The notes under the pieces were generated by a model that was given only the letters and a program-made list of their open reading frames with translations, was not told where the DNA came from and ran no database searches. Of a DNA stretch of 59,108 bases, positions 36,568-45,295 are shown one piece after another (position 1 is the stretch's first letter; each line of letters begins with the position of its first letter). The translations under genes were made by a program, and so were the position numbers. This DNA is from Lachnospiraceae bacterium (GTDB lineage: Bacteria > Bacillota > Clostridia > Lachnospirales > Lachnospiraceae). Where the stretch lies: contig CAAFXG010000406.1 of NCBI GenBank assembly GCA_900766925.1, positions 1 to 59,108 on the forward strand, in the 5' to 3' direction.

Positions 36568-37107
36568 ATGGAGTTTATAGTTGGAATTCTTGTAGTAGTT
36601 GTAGTGATTATTTTTTGGTGGATTGGTACATATAACGGCATCAAGGTAGCCTTGTTAAAGGTAAAGGAAAGCCTATCCGGCATTGATGTCGCTTTGACAA
36701 AGAGATTCGATGTTCTCACTAAGATGCTGGATGTTGTTAAAGGTTATCAGGAGCATGAAAAAACTGTGCTTACCGAGCTGGTTGCCCTTAGAAGCGGCAT
36801 GAGCATGAAGGAAAGAAACAAGGCAAATGGCAGCATGGATGAATTGACAAGACAGATTAATATTCTGGCAGAGAATTATCCGGAGCTTCAGTCAAGCAAT
36901 AATTTTGTGGAACTGCAGAAAGCGATTGTAGATGTTGAAGAGCATCTTCAGGCTGCAAGGCGCATGTATAACGCTAATGTCACAGCATACAATAAGAAGC
37001 TGATTACATTCCCTAACAGCATAGTAGCAGGTGCAATGGGTGCAAGGGAAGAGGAATTCTTCGAAGCAGAGGCCGCTAAGCGTGCTGATGTTAAGATGAC
37101 ATTCTAG
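36568..37107 (+). CDS. LemA family protein
   Basis: 179 residues. One N-terminal membrane helix (residues 3-21, IVGILVVVVVIIFWWIG) is followed by the LemA helical bundle: NGIKVALLKVKESLSGIDVALTKRFD (region 24-49), YPELQSSNNFVELQKAI and YNKKLITFPNSIVAG. LemA proteins are exported or membrane-tethered helical proteins of unknown biochemical role. It follows the DUF3137 gene in the same transcript. Confidence 0.92.
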   Translation: MEFIVGILVVVVVIIFWWIGTYNGIKVALLKVKESLSGIDVALTKRFDVLTKMLDVVKGYQEHEKTVLTELVALRSGMSMKERNKANGSMDELTRQINILAENYPELQSSNNFVELQKAIVDVEEHLQAARRMYNANVTAYNKKLITFPNSIVAGAMGAREEEFFEAEAAKRADVKMTF

Positions 37108-37131
37108 TATAGAAGTAGACGGAATATTGAT

Positions 37132-38226
37132 ATGAGAATTTTAAAAAGTACACCAATTGAAGATGGCTTCAGGATGCCGGCAGAATTTGAGGAGCATGAG
37201 GGTTGTATAATGATATGGCCGGAGAGGGCAGATTCGTGGCAATATGGTGCGGTTGCTGCACGCAAGGCATTTGCAGAGGTGGCACATGCAATCTCAAAGT
37301 CAGAGAAGGTCACGGTTTGTTCCAGCTTTGAGGGTTACGATACGGCAAGAGAAATGCTGAATCCTGATATAAGGGTGGTTGAAATGTCTTCCGACGATTC
37401 CTGGGCAAGGGATGTAATGCCTACCTTCGTGATTAACGACAGGGGTGATTTAAGGGGAATTGACTGGGGCTTTAATGCATGGGGCGGTCTTTATGATGGC
37501 CTTTATTTTCCATGGGACAGAGATAATAAAATGGCCAGAAAGTTCTGTGATTTAATGTCTGTTGATACCTACGATAACAGAAGTTTTATTATGGAGGGTG
37601 GCGCTGTACATGTAGATGGACAGGGGACTGCAATGGTAACAGAGAGCTGTCTGTTAAGTAAGGGAAGAAATCCTGCGCTTTCCAGACAGGAGATAGAAGA
37701 TATGCTTATGAAATATTTGGGTGTAAGCACGGTTTTATGGTTGCCATGTGGAATTTATGAGGACGAGACAAATGAACATGTGGATAATGTGTGTGCATTT
37801 GTGGAGCCTGCTCATGTTGTGCTGGCATGGACAGAGGATAAAAATGATCCACAGTATGAGATGTCGGCTAAATGTCTTAAGTATCTTGAGTCTGTTACAG
37901 ATGCAAGGGGAAGAAAAATTAAGATTACAAAGCTTCCTTTGCCGTCGCCTGTATATATGACTGAGGAAGAGTGTGAGGGTCTTATTAATTTTGATGGAGA
38001 GCCTACCAGAACGGATGGTTACAGACTTGCCGCATCTTATGTGAATTTTTATATTGCCAATAAGAGTATTGTAATGCCTGCCTTTGGAGATGAAAATGAT
38101 AATGTTGCAGCAGATATTCTAAAAGAATTATTTCCGGACAGAGAGATAATTCAGATACAGGCAAGGAATATTCTGATAGGCGGAGGAAATATCCACTGTA
38201 TTACCCAGCAGATTCCCAGAAGGTAG
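37132..38226 (+). CDS. aguA: Agmatine deiminase
   Basis: 364 residues, full length. AguA converts agmatine to N-carbamoylputrescine plus ammonia. The family blocks EHEGCIMIWPERADSW, SDDSWARDVMPTFV and WGFNAWGGLY are intact, and the catalytic Cys is about residue 356 in IGGGNIHCITQQIP. It starts the polyamine cluster and lies 70 bases before aguB, so arginine-derived agmatine would pass straight to putrescine. Confidence 0.96.
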   Translation: MRILKSTPIEDGFRMPAEFEEHEGCIMIWPERADSWQYGAVAARKAFAEVAHAISKSEKVTVCSSFEGYDTAREMLNPDIRVVEMSSDDSWARDVMPTFVINDRGDLRGIDWGFNAWGGLYDGLYFPWDRDNKMARKFCDLMSVDTYDNRSFIMEGGAVHVDGQGTAMVTESCLLSKGRNPALSRQEIEDMLMKYLGVSTVLWLPCGIYEDETNEHVDNVCAFVEPAHVVLAWTEDKNDPQYEMSAKCLKYLESVTDARGRKIKITKLPLPSPVYMTEEECEGLINFDGEPTRTDGYRLAASYVNFYIANKSIVMPAFGDENDNVAADILKELFPDREIIQIQARNILIGGGNIHCITQQIPRR

Positions 38227-38295
38227 ATTTGGTAACGGTAAGAATAAGCTGTAATACAGGATTTCACTAAATTTAACATAATTGGAGATATAAAA

Positions 38296-39171
38296 ATGAG
38301 AAAAGTGAAGGTAGCTGCAGTTCAGATGCAGATGAGCAAAAATGCAGATGAGAATTTGGATAAGGCGGAAAAGTTAGTCAGACAGGCTGCCGAAGCAGGT
38401 GCCAATATTGTACTTTTGCCGGAGCTATTTGAAAACAGGTATTTTTGTCAGGAAAGAAGATACGAGTACTATGAATTGGCTAAATCAGTTAATGATAATC
38501 CGGCGGTGATTTTGTTTAGCAGGATTGCAAAGGAGCTTGGGGTGGTTATTCCTGTAAGCTTCTACGAAAAAGACGTTAATGTTTTGTACAATTCAATTGC
38601 AATGATTGATGCAGACGGAATAATTATGGGAGTATACAGAAAGACCCATATTCCTGATGACCACTATTATCAGGAGAAATTTTATTTTACGCCCGGCAAC
38701 ACCGGCTTTAAGGTGTGGGACACCGCTTATGGTAAAATTGGCGTTGGAATATGCTGGGACCAATGGTTTCCGGAAACAGCAAGGAGTATGGCTGTAATGG
38801 GGGCAGAGCTTCTATTTTACCCCACCGCAATTGGAGAAGAACCTATTTTGTCTTGCGACAGTATGCCACATTGGAGACGCACTATGCAGGGACACAGTGC
38901 TGCCAATGTGATTCCGGTTATTGCTGCTAACAGATTTGGACTCGAGGAGGTAGAACCCTGCAGAGAAAACGGTAATCAAAGCTCATCGCTTTTGTTTTAT
39001 GGTTCATCCTTTATTACAGATGAAACAGGAGATGTAATTAAGCAGGCAGGCAGGGACAAGGAGGAGATAATTCTTCAGGAGTTTGATCTTGATGAAATAA
39101 ATAGGGCAAGATTTGACTGGGGGCTGTTCCGGGACAGAAGACCTGAATGTTACGGGATAATTGTTGATTAA
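38296..39171 (+). CDS. aguB: N-carbamoylputrescine amidase
   Basis: 291 residues, nitrilase superfamily. It hydrolyses N-carbamoylputrescine to putrescine, CO2 and ammonia. The Glu-Lys-Cys triad is visible: E in LLPELFENRYF, K in YRKTHIPDD and C in GVGICWDQWFPE. The tail RRPECYGIIVD is typical. It directly follows aguA and ends at a terminator, so aguAB form a transcription unit separate from speA. Confidence 0.95.
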   Translation: MRKVKVAAVQMQMSKNADENLDKAEKLVRQAAEAGANIVLLPELFENRYFCQERRYEYYELAKSVNDNPAVILFSRIAKELGVVIPVSFYEKDVNVLYNSIAMIDADGIIMGVYRKTHIPDDHYYQEKFYFTPGNTGFKVWDTAYGKIGVGICWDQWFPETARSMAVMGAELLFYPTAIGEEPILSCDSMPHWRRTMQGHSAANVIPVIAANRFGLEEVEPCRENGNQSSSLLFYGSSFITDETGDVIKQAGRDKEEIILQEFDLDEINRARFDWGLFRDRRPECYGIIVD

Positions 39172-39187
39172 TTGCCTTGAAAATGAA

Positions 39188-39236
39188 AATGTGTGTGATT
39201 TGTAAAAATATGATTGAATTACACACATTTTTTTAT
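39188..39236 (+). terminator. Terminator between aguB and speA
   Basis: AATGTGTGTGATT (39188-39200) pairs with AATTACACACATT (39217-39229, one wobble), followed by T residues. Confidence 0.8.
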
Positions 39237-39286
39237 TATTATAAGTGATATATCAGATTACATCAAATGAGGAGAAAAGAGTTAAA

Positions 39287-40768
39287 TTGGATAATAAGGA
39301 TTTGATAAACCAGGAGTCACTTCCGATTTTTGAAGCTCTGGAGAAACAGGCACTTGACAGATTGGTGCATTTCGATGTTCCGGGTCATAAGGGTGGAAGA
39401 GGGAACAAGGATCTAAAAAAATACCTTGGCGAGACGTGTGTAAAATTAGATGTAAATTCTATGAAGCCGCTTGATAATTTGTGTCATCCCTCATCGGTAA
39501 TTAAAGAGGCTCAGGAGCTTACGGCAGAGCTTTTTGGTGCTGACGAGGCGTTTTTTATTGCTAATGGAACGACAGCAGCGGTTCAGGCTATGATTATGGC
39601 AACCTGTAAAACAGGTGATAAAATTATTATGCCTCGTAATGTTCACCGCTCGGCAATCAATGCATTAGTTATAAATGGAGCTGTTCCGGTGTATGTTAAT
39701 CCGGGAACAGATAAAAAACTGGGTATTTCACTTGGAATGGCATTTGATGATGTAAAACGTGCGATTGAAGAAAATCCTGATGCAAAGGCAGTTATGGTAA
39801 ATAATCCGACATATTACGGAATTTGTTCTGATTTGAAAAGCATTGTCAGGCTTGCGCATGAACATGGAATGCTGGTACTTGCAGATGAGGCACATGGAAC
39901 ACATTTTTATTTTGGAGATAATTTACCTGTTTCGGCAATGGAAGCAGGAGCAGATATGTCAGCCGTAAGTATGCATAAAACAGGTGGCTCGCTGACCCAG
40001 AGTTCAGTTTTGCTAACTAAAAATACGGTTAATCCGGACTACGTAAGACAGATTATTAATCTTACTCAGACAACAAGCGCGTCTTATTTGCTTTTGTCCT
40101 CGCTGGATATTGCAAGAAGAAATCTTTACCGTAATGGCAAGGAAATTTTTGGAAGAGCGTATGAGCTGTCGTGCTATGCAAGAGAGGAAATCAATCAGAT
40201 AGGTGGTTATTATGCATTTGGCAGGGAACTGGTAAATGGTGGTGATATATTTGATTTTGATCCGATAAAGCTTTCCATATATACAAGAGATATAGGTCTT
40301 GCCGGAATTGAGGTATATGATTATTTAAGAGATGAATATGGTATTCAGATAGAATTTGGGGATATTGGTAATATTCTGGCCATCATTTCAGGCGGTGAGC
40401 GAAGAATAGAAATTGAACGACTTATTGCGGCGCTGTCAGAGGTAAAGCGCAATCATTCACAGAGCACATCCGGCATGTTTGACCATGAGTATATTAATCC
40501 GCAGATTGTAATGCCTCCACAGAAAGCCTTTTACTCGGAGACGGAAGCAGTCAGACTTGAGAACAGTAAGGACAGGATTTGCGGAGAGTTTGTTATGTGT
40601 TATCCACCTGGTATTCCTATTCTTGCTCCGGGAGAGAAAATTACGCAGGATATAATCAATTATACCTTCTATGCAAAGGAAAAGGGTTGTATGATGCTTG
40701 GAACTGAGGATATGAGTATGGAATATATCAATGTCGTAGCTGAGCCGAAGAATAAGGTGCTTGTTTAG
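39287..40768 (+). CDS. speA: Arginine decarboxylase (Orn/Lys/Arg decarboxylase, group III fold)
   Basis: 493 residues from TTG 39287, which follows GAGGAG; the in-frame GTG at 39245 has no ribosome site. PLP enzyme: HFDVPGHKGGRG at the N-terminus, FIANGTTAAVQAMI, DEAHGTHFYFG and the PLP-binding Lys in SMHKTGGSLTQSS. The C-terminal domain has YPPGIPILAPGE. Family members decarboxylate arginine, lysine or ornithine; the neighbouring agmatine genes favour arginine to agmatine. It probably heads the speA-speE-dehydrogenase unit. Confidence 0.88.
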   Translation: MDNKDLINQESLPIFEALEKQALDRLVHFDVPGHKGGRGNKDLKKYLGETCVKLDVNSMKPLDNLCHPSSVIKEAQELTAELFGADEAFFIANGTTAAVQAMIMATCKTGDKIIMPRNVHRSAINALVINGAVPVYVNPGTDKKLGISLGMAFDDVKRAIEENPDAKAVMVNNPTYYGICSDLKSIVRLAHEHGMLVLADEAHGTHFYFGDNLPVSAMEAGADMSAVSMHKTGGSLTQSSVLLTKNTVNPDYVRQIINLTQTTSASYLLLSSLDIARRNLYRNGKEIFGRAYELSCYAREEINQIGGYYAFGRELVNGGDIFDFDPIKLSIYTRDIGLAGIEVYDYLRDEYGIQIEFGDIGNILAIISGGERRIEIERLIAALSEVKRNHSQSTSGMFDHEYINPQIVMPPQKAFYSETEAVRLENSKDRICGEFVMCYPPGIPILAPGEKITQDIINYTFYAKEKGCMMLGTEDMSMEYINVVAEPKNKVLV

Positions 40769-40779
40769 GAGAAACCATT

Positions 40780-40815
40780 ATGAACGAAGTTCATAATTCT
40801 GCATGGTTCCGATGA
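40780..40815 (+). CDS. Possible 11-residue leader peptide before speE
   Basis: ATG at 40780 is preceded by AGGAG at a good distance (8 bases) and encodes MNEVHNSAWFR then TGA. The same bases can fold: ATGAAC-GAA-GTTCAT inside AACCAT/ATGGTT. This would place a tiny translated ORF in a hairpin between two polyamine genes, a set-up seen in some polyamine-responsive leaders. Translation is not proven; it may be chance. Confidence 0.3.
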   Translation: MNEVHNSAWFR

Positions 40816-40849
40816 AAACGAGGGGCATTACGATATTAGGAGGAAGAAT

Positions 40850-41701
40850 ATGGATTTATGGTATACAGATAATCATACGGATAATGTCCATTTTTCAATG
40901 AAGGTGGAAAAGCAGCTGGTATCGGTGGAAAGCTACTATCAGAAAATTGAAATTTTACAAACCGTGGATTATGGGAAAATATTAGTGTTAGATGGAGAAT
41001 TATTTACAACACAGCGTGACGAATTTGTTTACCATGAGATGGTTGTTCACGTTCCTATGGCAGTTCATCCTGATATCAGGAATGTACTTGTGATTGGCGG
41101 AGGTGATGGAGGTACGGTTAGAGAGCTGACTAAGTATGAAAGCATAGAGAAAATTGATGTCGTCGAGCTTGATAAAAAGCTTGTTGAAATCTGTAGGGAA
41201 TATCTGCCGGAATTATCAAGCAAGATGGATGATCCGAGGGTTTCGGTTCATTTTGAGGAAGGTATCAGATTTGCAAGAATGGTCCGTAACAAATATGATT
41301 TGATTATAGTAGACTGCGCAGATCCGTATGGACCGGCAGAAGGACTGTTTACGAAGGAATTTTATGGTATATGTACAAATGCACTGACGGATGATGGTAT
41401 TCTTATCAATCAGCATGAGAGTCCGTTTTATAAGCAGCATGCAAAGAGTGTACAATTGGCACACAGAAACATACAGTCGGCATTTGACATGAGTATGATA
41501 TATCAGTGCCATATTCCGTCTTATCCTTCAGGACATTGGCTGTTTGGCTTTGCATCAAAGAAATATCATCCTATTGATGATATGGATACTGCGGCGTGGA
41601 ATGCTCTTGGGATAAGGACTAAGTATTATAATACTGACCTGCATAAGGGAGCATTTTATATTCCAAACTATGTGAAAGAACTACTTGGTCTTGAATACTA
41701 A
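40850..41701 (+). CDS. speE: Polyamine aminopropyltransferase (spermidine synthase)
   Basis: 283 residues. SpeE transfers an aminopropyl group from decarboxylated SAM to putrescine or a related diamine. N-terminal HFSMKVEKQLVSVES, DYGKILVLDGELFTTQRDEF, the SAM-type loop VIGGGDGGTVRELTKY, DVVELD and IIVDCADPYGPAEGLF are characteristic. Start follows AGGAGGAAG. No speD gene (source of decarboxylated SAM) is present in the window. It is co-directional with speA and the dehydrogenase gene. Confidence 0.94.
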   Translation: MDLWYTDNHTDNVHFSMKVEKQLVSVESYYQKIEILQTVDYGKILVLDGELFTTQRDEFVYHEMVVHVPMAVHPDIRNVLVIGGGDGGTVRELTKYESIEKIDVVELDKKLVEICREYLPELSSKMDDPRVSVHFEEGIRFARMVRNKYDLIIVDCADPYGPAEGLFTKEFYGICTNALTDDGILINQHESPFYKQHAKSVQLAHRNIQSAFDMSMIYQCHIPSYPSGHWLFGFASKKYHPIDDMDTAAWNALGIRTKYYNTDLHKGAFYIPNYVKELLGLEY

Positions 41702-41704
41702 AAA

Positions 41705-41848
41705 TGATATAATGAGCATTGCGACGGCTGGGCTTGCACAAGCCGGCATAATGCGAAAAACACACGGAGACGTCAGTCGACGTGATATAATATGAAGCGC
41801 GCTGATGCGTGCGTAGGTCATCAAACTTCGTTTGGTGACACAATATAA
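41705..41848 (+). promoter_or_regulatory. Structured leader with two extended -10 boxes and tiny ORFs
   Basis: The 161-base gap between speE and the dehydrogenase gene is richer in G+C than its surroundings. It contains two copies of the extended -10 TGATATAAT (41705-41713 and 41783-41791), each directly followed by a short ORF: 41712-41795 (27 codons, MSIATAGLAQAGIMRKTHGD start) and 41792-41848 (18 codons), which overlap as ATGA. Hairpins include GGCTT-GCAC-AAGCC, GCGCGC-TGAT-GCGTGC and a 10-bp stem at 41817-41839. It may be an attenuator or a small mobile insertion. Confidence 0.4.
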
Positions 41849-41862
41849 TAAGGAGAATAAAA

Positions 41863-43065
41863 ATGGGTAGAGCTTTAATAATTGGTGCCGGCGGAGTTGC
41901 CGGAGTTGCCGTTCATAAATGTTGTCAGAATTCGGAAGTTTTTGAGGAGATTTGTATAGCTAGCCGTACCAAATCCAAGTGCGATGCATTAAAGGAGCAG
42001 TTGGAGGGAAAAACAAAGACTAAAATTACAACAGCGCAGGTTGATGCTAATGATGTGGATGCACTTATTGCTCTTATTAATGACTATAAGCCGGATATAG
42101 TTATGAATATTGCTCTTCCATATCAGGATTTAAAGATTATGGATGCATGTCTTGCGACGAAGACGCATTATCTTGATACTGCAAACTATGAGCCTGAGGA
42201 TACGGCTAAGTTTGAATATAGCTGGCAGTGGGCATATAAGGAGAGGTTTGAGAAGGCCGGAATTATGGCATTGCTGGGCTGTGGATTTGACCCGGGTGTA
42301 ACAGGCGTATTTTCGGCATATGCAGCAAAGCATTATTTTGATGAGATTCATGAGATTGATATTCTTGATTGTAATGGCGGAGACCATGGATATCCATTTG
42401 CAACTAATTTTAACCCTGAAATTAACATCAGGGAGGTTAGTGCAAAGGGAAGCTATTGGGAGAATGGTAATTGGGTTGAGACTGAACCAATGGAAATTAA
42501 AAGAGTATATAATTTTGATGAGGTAGGTGAGAAGGATATGTATCTTCTTCACCACGAGGAGTTGGAGTCTCTCGGAATTAATATTAAGGGTATCAAACGA
42601 ATAAGATTTTTTATGACCTTTGGACAGAGTTACCTGACTCATCTTAAATGTCTCGAGAATGTTGGTATGACATCAATAGAACCGATTATGTTTGAGGGTA
42701 AGGATATTATTCCATTACAGTTTCTTAAAGCTGTCCTTCCTGACCCGGCATCTCTTGGACCAAGGACAGTTGGGAAGACAAATATTGGCTGTATCTTTAA
42801 GGGTATTAAGGACGGAGAAGAGAAGCATTATTATGTATATAACGTATGTGACCATCAGGAGTGCTACAAGGAAGTTGGCTCACAGGCTGTTTCATATACA
42901 ACAGGGGTGCCTGCGATGATTGGTGCAATGATGGTTTTGACCGGTAAGTGGTGTAAACCGGGAGTATACAATGTTGAGGAATTTGACCCGGATCCATTCA
43001 TGGATGCACTCAATAAGTGGGGTCTTCCTTGGAAGGAAAATTTTGATCCTGTTATGGTTGAATAG
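41863..43065 (+). CDS. Carboxynorspermidine/carboxyspermidine dehydrogenase-like
   Basis: 400 residues, saccharopine-dehydrogenase (LYS9/Lys1-like) fold. Rossmann motif ALIIGAGGVAGVAVHKC, then VMNIALPYQDLKIMDACL, ALLGCGFDPGVTGVFSAYA and the tail WGLPWKENFDPV are typical of carboxynorspermidine synthase. That enzyme condenses aspartate semialdehyde with a diamine using NADPH. The usual partner decarboxylase (nspC) is not found next to it; a terminator follows at 43137. A related activity on agmatine (carboxyaminopropylagmatine route) cannot be excluded. Confidence 0.88.
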   Translation: MGRALIIGAGGVAGVAVHKCCQNSEVFEEICIASRTKSKCDALKEQLEGKTKTKITTAQVDANDVDALIALINDYKPDIVMNIALPYQDLKIMDACLATKTHYLDTANYEPEDTAKFEYSWQWAYKERFEKAGIMALLGCGFDPGVTGVFSAYAAKHYFDEIHEIDILDCNGGDHGYPFATNFNPEINIREVSAKGSYWENGNWVETEPMEIKRVYNFDEVGEKDMYLLHHEELESLGINIKGIKRIRFFMTFGQSYLTHLKCLENVGMTSIEPIMFEGKDIIPLQFLKAVLPDPASLGPRTVGKTNIGCIFKGIKDGEEKHYYVYNVCDHQECYKEVGSQAVSYTTGVPAMIGAMMVLTGKWCKPGVYNVEEFDPDPFMDALNKWGLPWKENFDPVMVE

Positions 43066-43136
43066 GAGATTACCTGTTATTCGGGTAATATTTACGAGGT
43101 ACGGATTTTAGCTGTTCCTGCGTACGGAATCAGAAA

Positions 43137-43183
43137 AACAATCGGTCTAAGACCTGTGAGAGTGCTTAGACCGGTTGTTTTTG
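43137..43183 (+). terminator. Terminator after the polyamine genes
   Basis: AACAATCGGTCTAAG (43137-43151) pairs with CTTAGACCGGTTGTT (43165-43179, one wobble), followed by T5. Confidence 0.88.
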
Positions 43184-43268
43184 TTAGGTTATAAATGTTT
43201 CTGTCAGATACAAATAAATTGATACGGATGTAAGGTAAGGCGGCTTATAAAGGAGAATGTAAATATCG

Positions 43269-45185
43269 ATGAACACAAGAGCATATGTGAAAAATGATGG
43301 TAATGAACAGGAATTTATTTTCTATGAGTTACAGAAAGAAGATGAAAAAATATTACGGAACTACATAGAGGAATCTCGTCATTTCCAGGAAATCACGCAG
43401 TTGTACAAAATGATGTTATTTGATTTGGACGAGATTTTTCTGCATTATGACCTTCATTTCGATGACCGGGTATTGCCGTTATGTGGAAAGAAAATCAATA
43501 TTATTCATATAAATGCACTGGTTGGAAATGCTGTAAGCGCAGCACGTACTCTGATTGAATCGATGGAGGTATTTGACAGGGAATATATTTCTTCGGAAGG
43601 CAATTTTAAGAATAACTTTATTTCTAGAGCGTATGATGAACATTTCTCGTATCGTTTTATTGATTTCATTCGCAATTATATGCAACATGGACATGTTCCA
43701 ATCAGCTATGATGGAGAAAAGATTTTTTTTCAATTGTCCGAGATTCTGGATGTGAGTCATATGAAAATCAATGCATCGCTCAAAAAGCGGATGAAGGATA
43801 TAGAACAGGAATTGTTTAATCATGGTGAGATGAATACATGTCTTGCGGTAATTCCAATGCTTTACGAATATTTTCTTTTGGTACATACATTGGTATATGA
43901 ATTTTTTAAGTTCATAAAAATGTATTTCCTGGAACAGTCTGATGCAGTGAAGAAAATTATTGAGGAAAATCCGGAGTATATTTTGGAGGTAAATGGAAAT
44001 CCGTTTGTTGCAGTATATTTGGATGAAGGTGGAATGGTGCATGGATTTTCAACAGAAGGCGATGTTGAGGGCGATTTTGATGGATGGGTTGATTTTGCAG
44101 GGAAGCAGCTTCAGAAGTATGAGAGCAATAATGGACATCTGTTTTTTCTTGAAATTCATTATTGTCTTGAAAATCGTATGCCGGTAATGCGTTTTGTTGA
44201 TGATGATGTACTGTCTGATAATTTAGAAGCAATTTGCTTAAAAATGGGCTCAGGAATTCATTATCTTTCATTTGATAAGTATTATGGAAAAATGGAAATG
44301 AATGCTGTATATCGTCTTTATCCGTATATTCAGTTCGAAGATGGGGTGCGATGGAATGTGCCTTATCAGGAGGTTACCGTTGCAGACTTCATTAGGACTT
44401 TTCCGCAAGTGAAAAAAGAAGGACTAAAGGTATTTGCAAATAATGTCGGCGGAGCAGATGAGTTTTTTCAAAGGATGATGCAGGACTGGAGTGCATATCT
44501 TTGCAATGCAAAATTAATTCTGGCAAATATAGGAATCAACTCGCCAATTGATGTTTTGGACTGGGCATCTCGTATTGTATTTGTATGGCAGGGAATGCAG
44601 TGGCTTGGTAAATCTTTTTCAAAATCCAAAAAGCATAAGCCCTTTGTTCGAGATATTCGTAATTATATTCAACAGAGAGAAGAGTGGAATCTGAAGGAGC
44701 TGGAGAATAATCTTCATGCATGTGGTGAGCTATTGAAGCTTATATTGGAGGAGCAGGGGTATGTCTGTATAAATGGATTGATTTACAGATATGATAATGA
44801 GGTTTTTGAAAAACTGGAGCAGGAGCGAAAAAATCTTTTAGAAAAAAGCTATGATAGACATGGAACAAATATAAATTGTTTTTCTATGAATCAGTCGGTT
44901 GAACAGCTGAATATAGACCTGATGTATCTTGCAGTTTTGATAAAGGGGCGTGACAAACTGGCAGAGTATGATTCAAAAGTTAAAGAATTACTGTTGCCTT
45001 TGAAAGAATGTGAGCCATATATCCTTTGGGATGATTTATGTAAATGCGTACATATTGCTAATGAACTGCCTGAGGGTTTTTGTGAACAAGATGAGGATTT
45101 TGTGTGGCGATGTGTAAATGATGTTGATGAGAGTGTGAACGTCGAGATATTAAAATTGGAAAATGAATCCGATATAGAGGAATAG
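43269..45185 (+). CDS. Unknown large protein with HEPN-like R-x4-H motif
   Basis: 638 residues, not recognised. The N-terminal half is helical and contains RNYMQH (R135 to H140) inside IDFIRNYMQHGHVP, which matches the R-x4-6-H signature of HEPN RNases. A hydrophobic, possibly buried helix lies near residues 195-220. The middle (about 235-330) resembles an acidic beta-rich domain. No signal peptide is present. It is flanked by terminators on both sides and followed by a convergent Rpn-type nuclease, so it sits in an accessory patch. A defence or toxin role is possible but only inferred. Confidence 0.65.
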   Translation: MNTRAYVKNDGNEQEFIFYELQKEDEKILRNYIEESRHFQEITQLYKMMLFDLDEIFLHYDLHFDDRVLPLCGKKINIIHINALVGNAVSAARTLIESMEVFDREYISSEGNFKNNFISRAYDEHFSYRFIDFIRNYMQHGHVPISYDGEKIFFQLSEILDVSHMKINASLKKRMKDIEQELFNHGEMNTCLAVIPMLYEYFLLVHTLVYEFFKFIKMYFLEQSDAVKKIIEENPEYILEVNGNPFVAVYLDEGGMVHGFSTEGDVEGDFDGWVDFAGKQLQKYESNNGHLFFLEIHYCLENRMPVMRFVDDDVLSDNLEAICLKMGSGIHYLSFDKYYGKMEMNAVYRLYPYIQFEDGVRWNVPYQEVTVADFIRTFPQVKKEGLKVFANNVGGADEFFQRMMQDWSAYLCNAKLILANIGINSPIDVLDWASRIVFVWQGMQWLGKSFSKSKKHKPFVRDIRNYIQQREEWNLKELENNLHACGELLKLILEEQGYVCINGLIYRYDNEVFEKLEQERKNLLEKSYDRHGTNINCFSMNQSVEQLNIDLMYLAVLIKGRDKLAEYDSKVKELLLPLKECEPYILWDDLCKCVHIANELPEGFCEQDEDFVWRCVNDVDESVNVEILKLENESDIEE

Positions 45186-45236
45186 AATATAAAACAAAGA
45201 AATTGGTATCACTTACCGTGAACAATAGAAAAAACG

Positions 45237-45273
45237 ACCGCAGTTTGTTAGTATCCCAACCACTGCGGTTTTT
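45237..45273. terminator. Terminator between HEPN-like and Rpn-like genes
   Basis: ACCGCAGT (45237-45244) pairs with ACTGCGGT (45262-45269), flanked by A-rich and T-rich tracts, so it may serve both convergent genes. Confidence 0.75.
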
Positions 45274-45295
45274 GATATAGAGTGAAGAATTTACG

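Noticed and set aside
43479..44042. Long minus-strand open frame within the HEPN-motif gene
   Set aside because: It is a shadow of the plus-strand gene, hydrophobic by reverse translation and without start signals.
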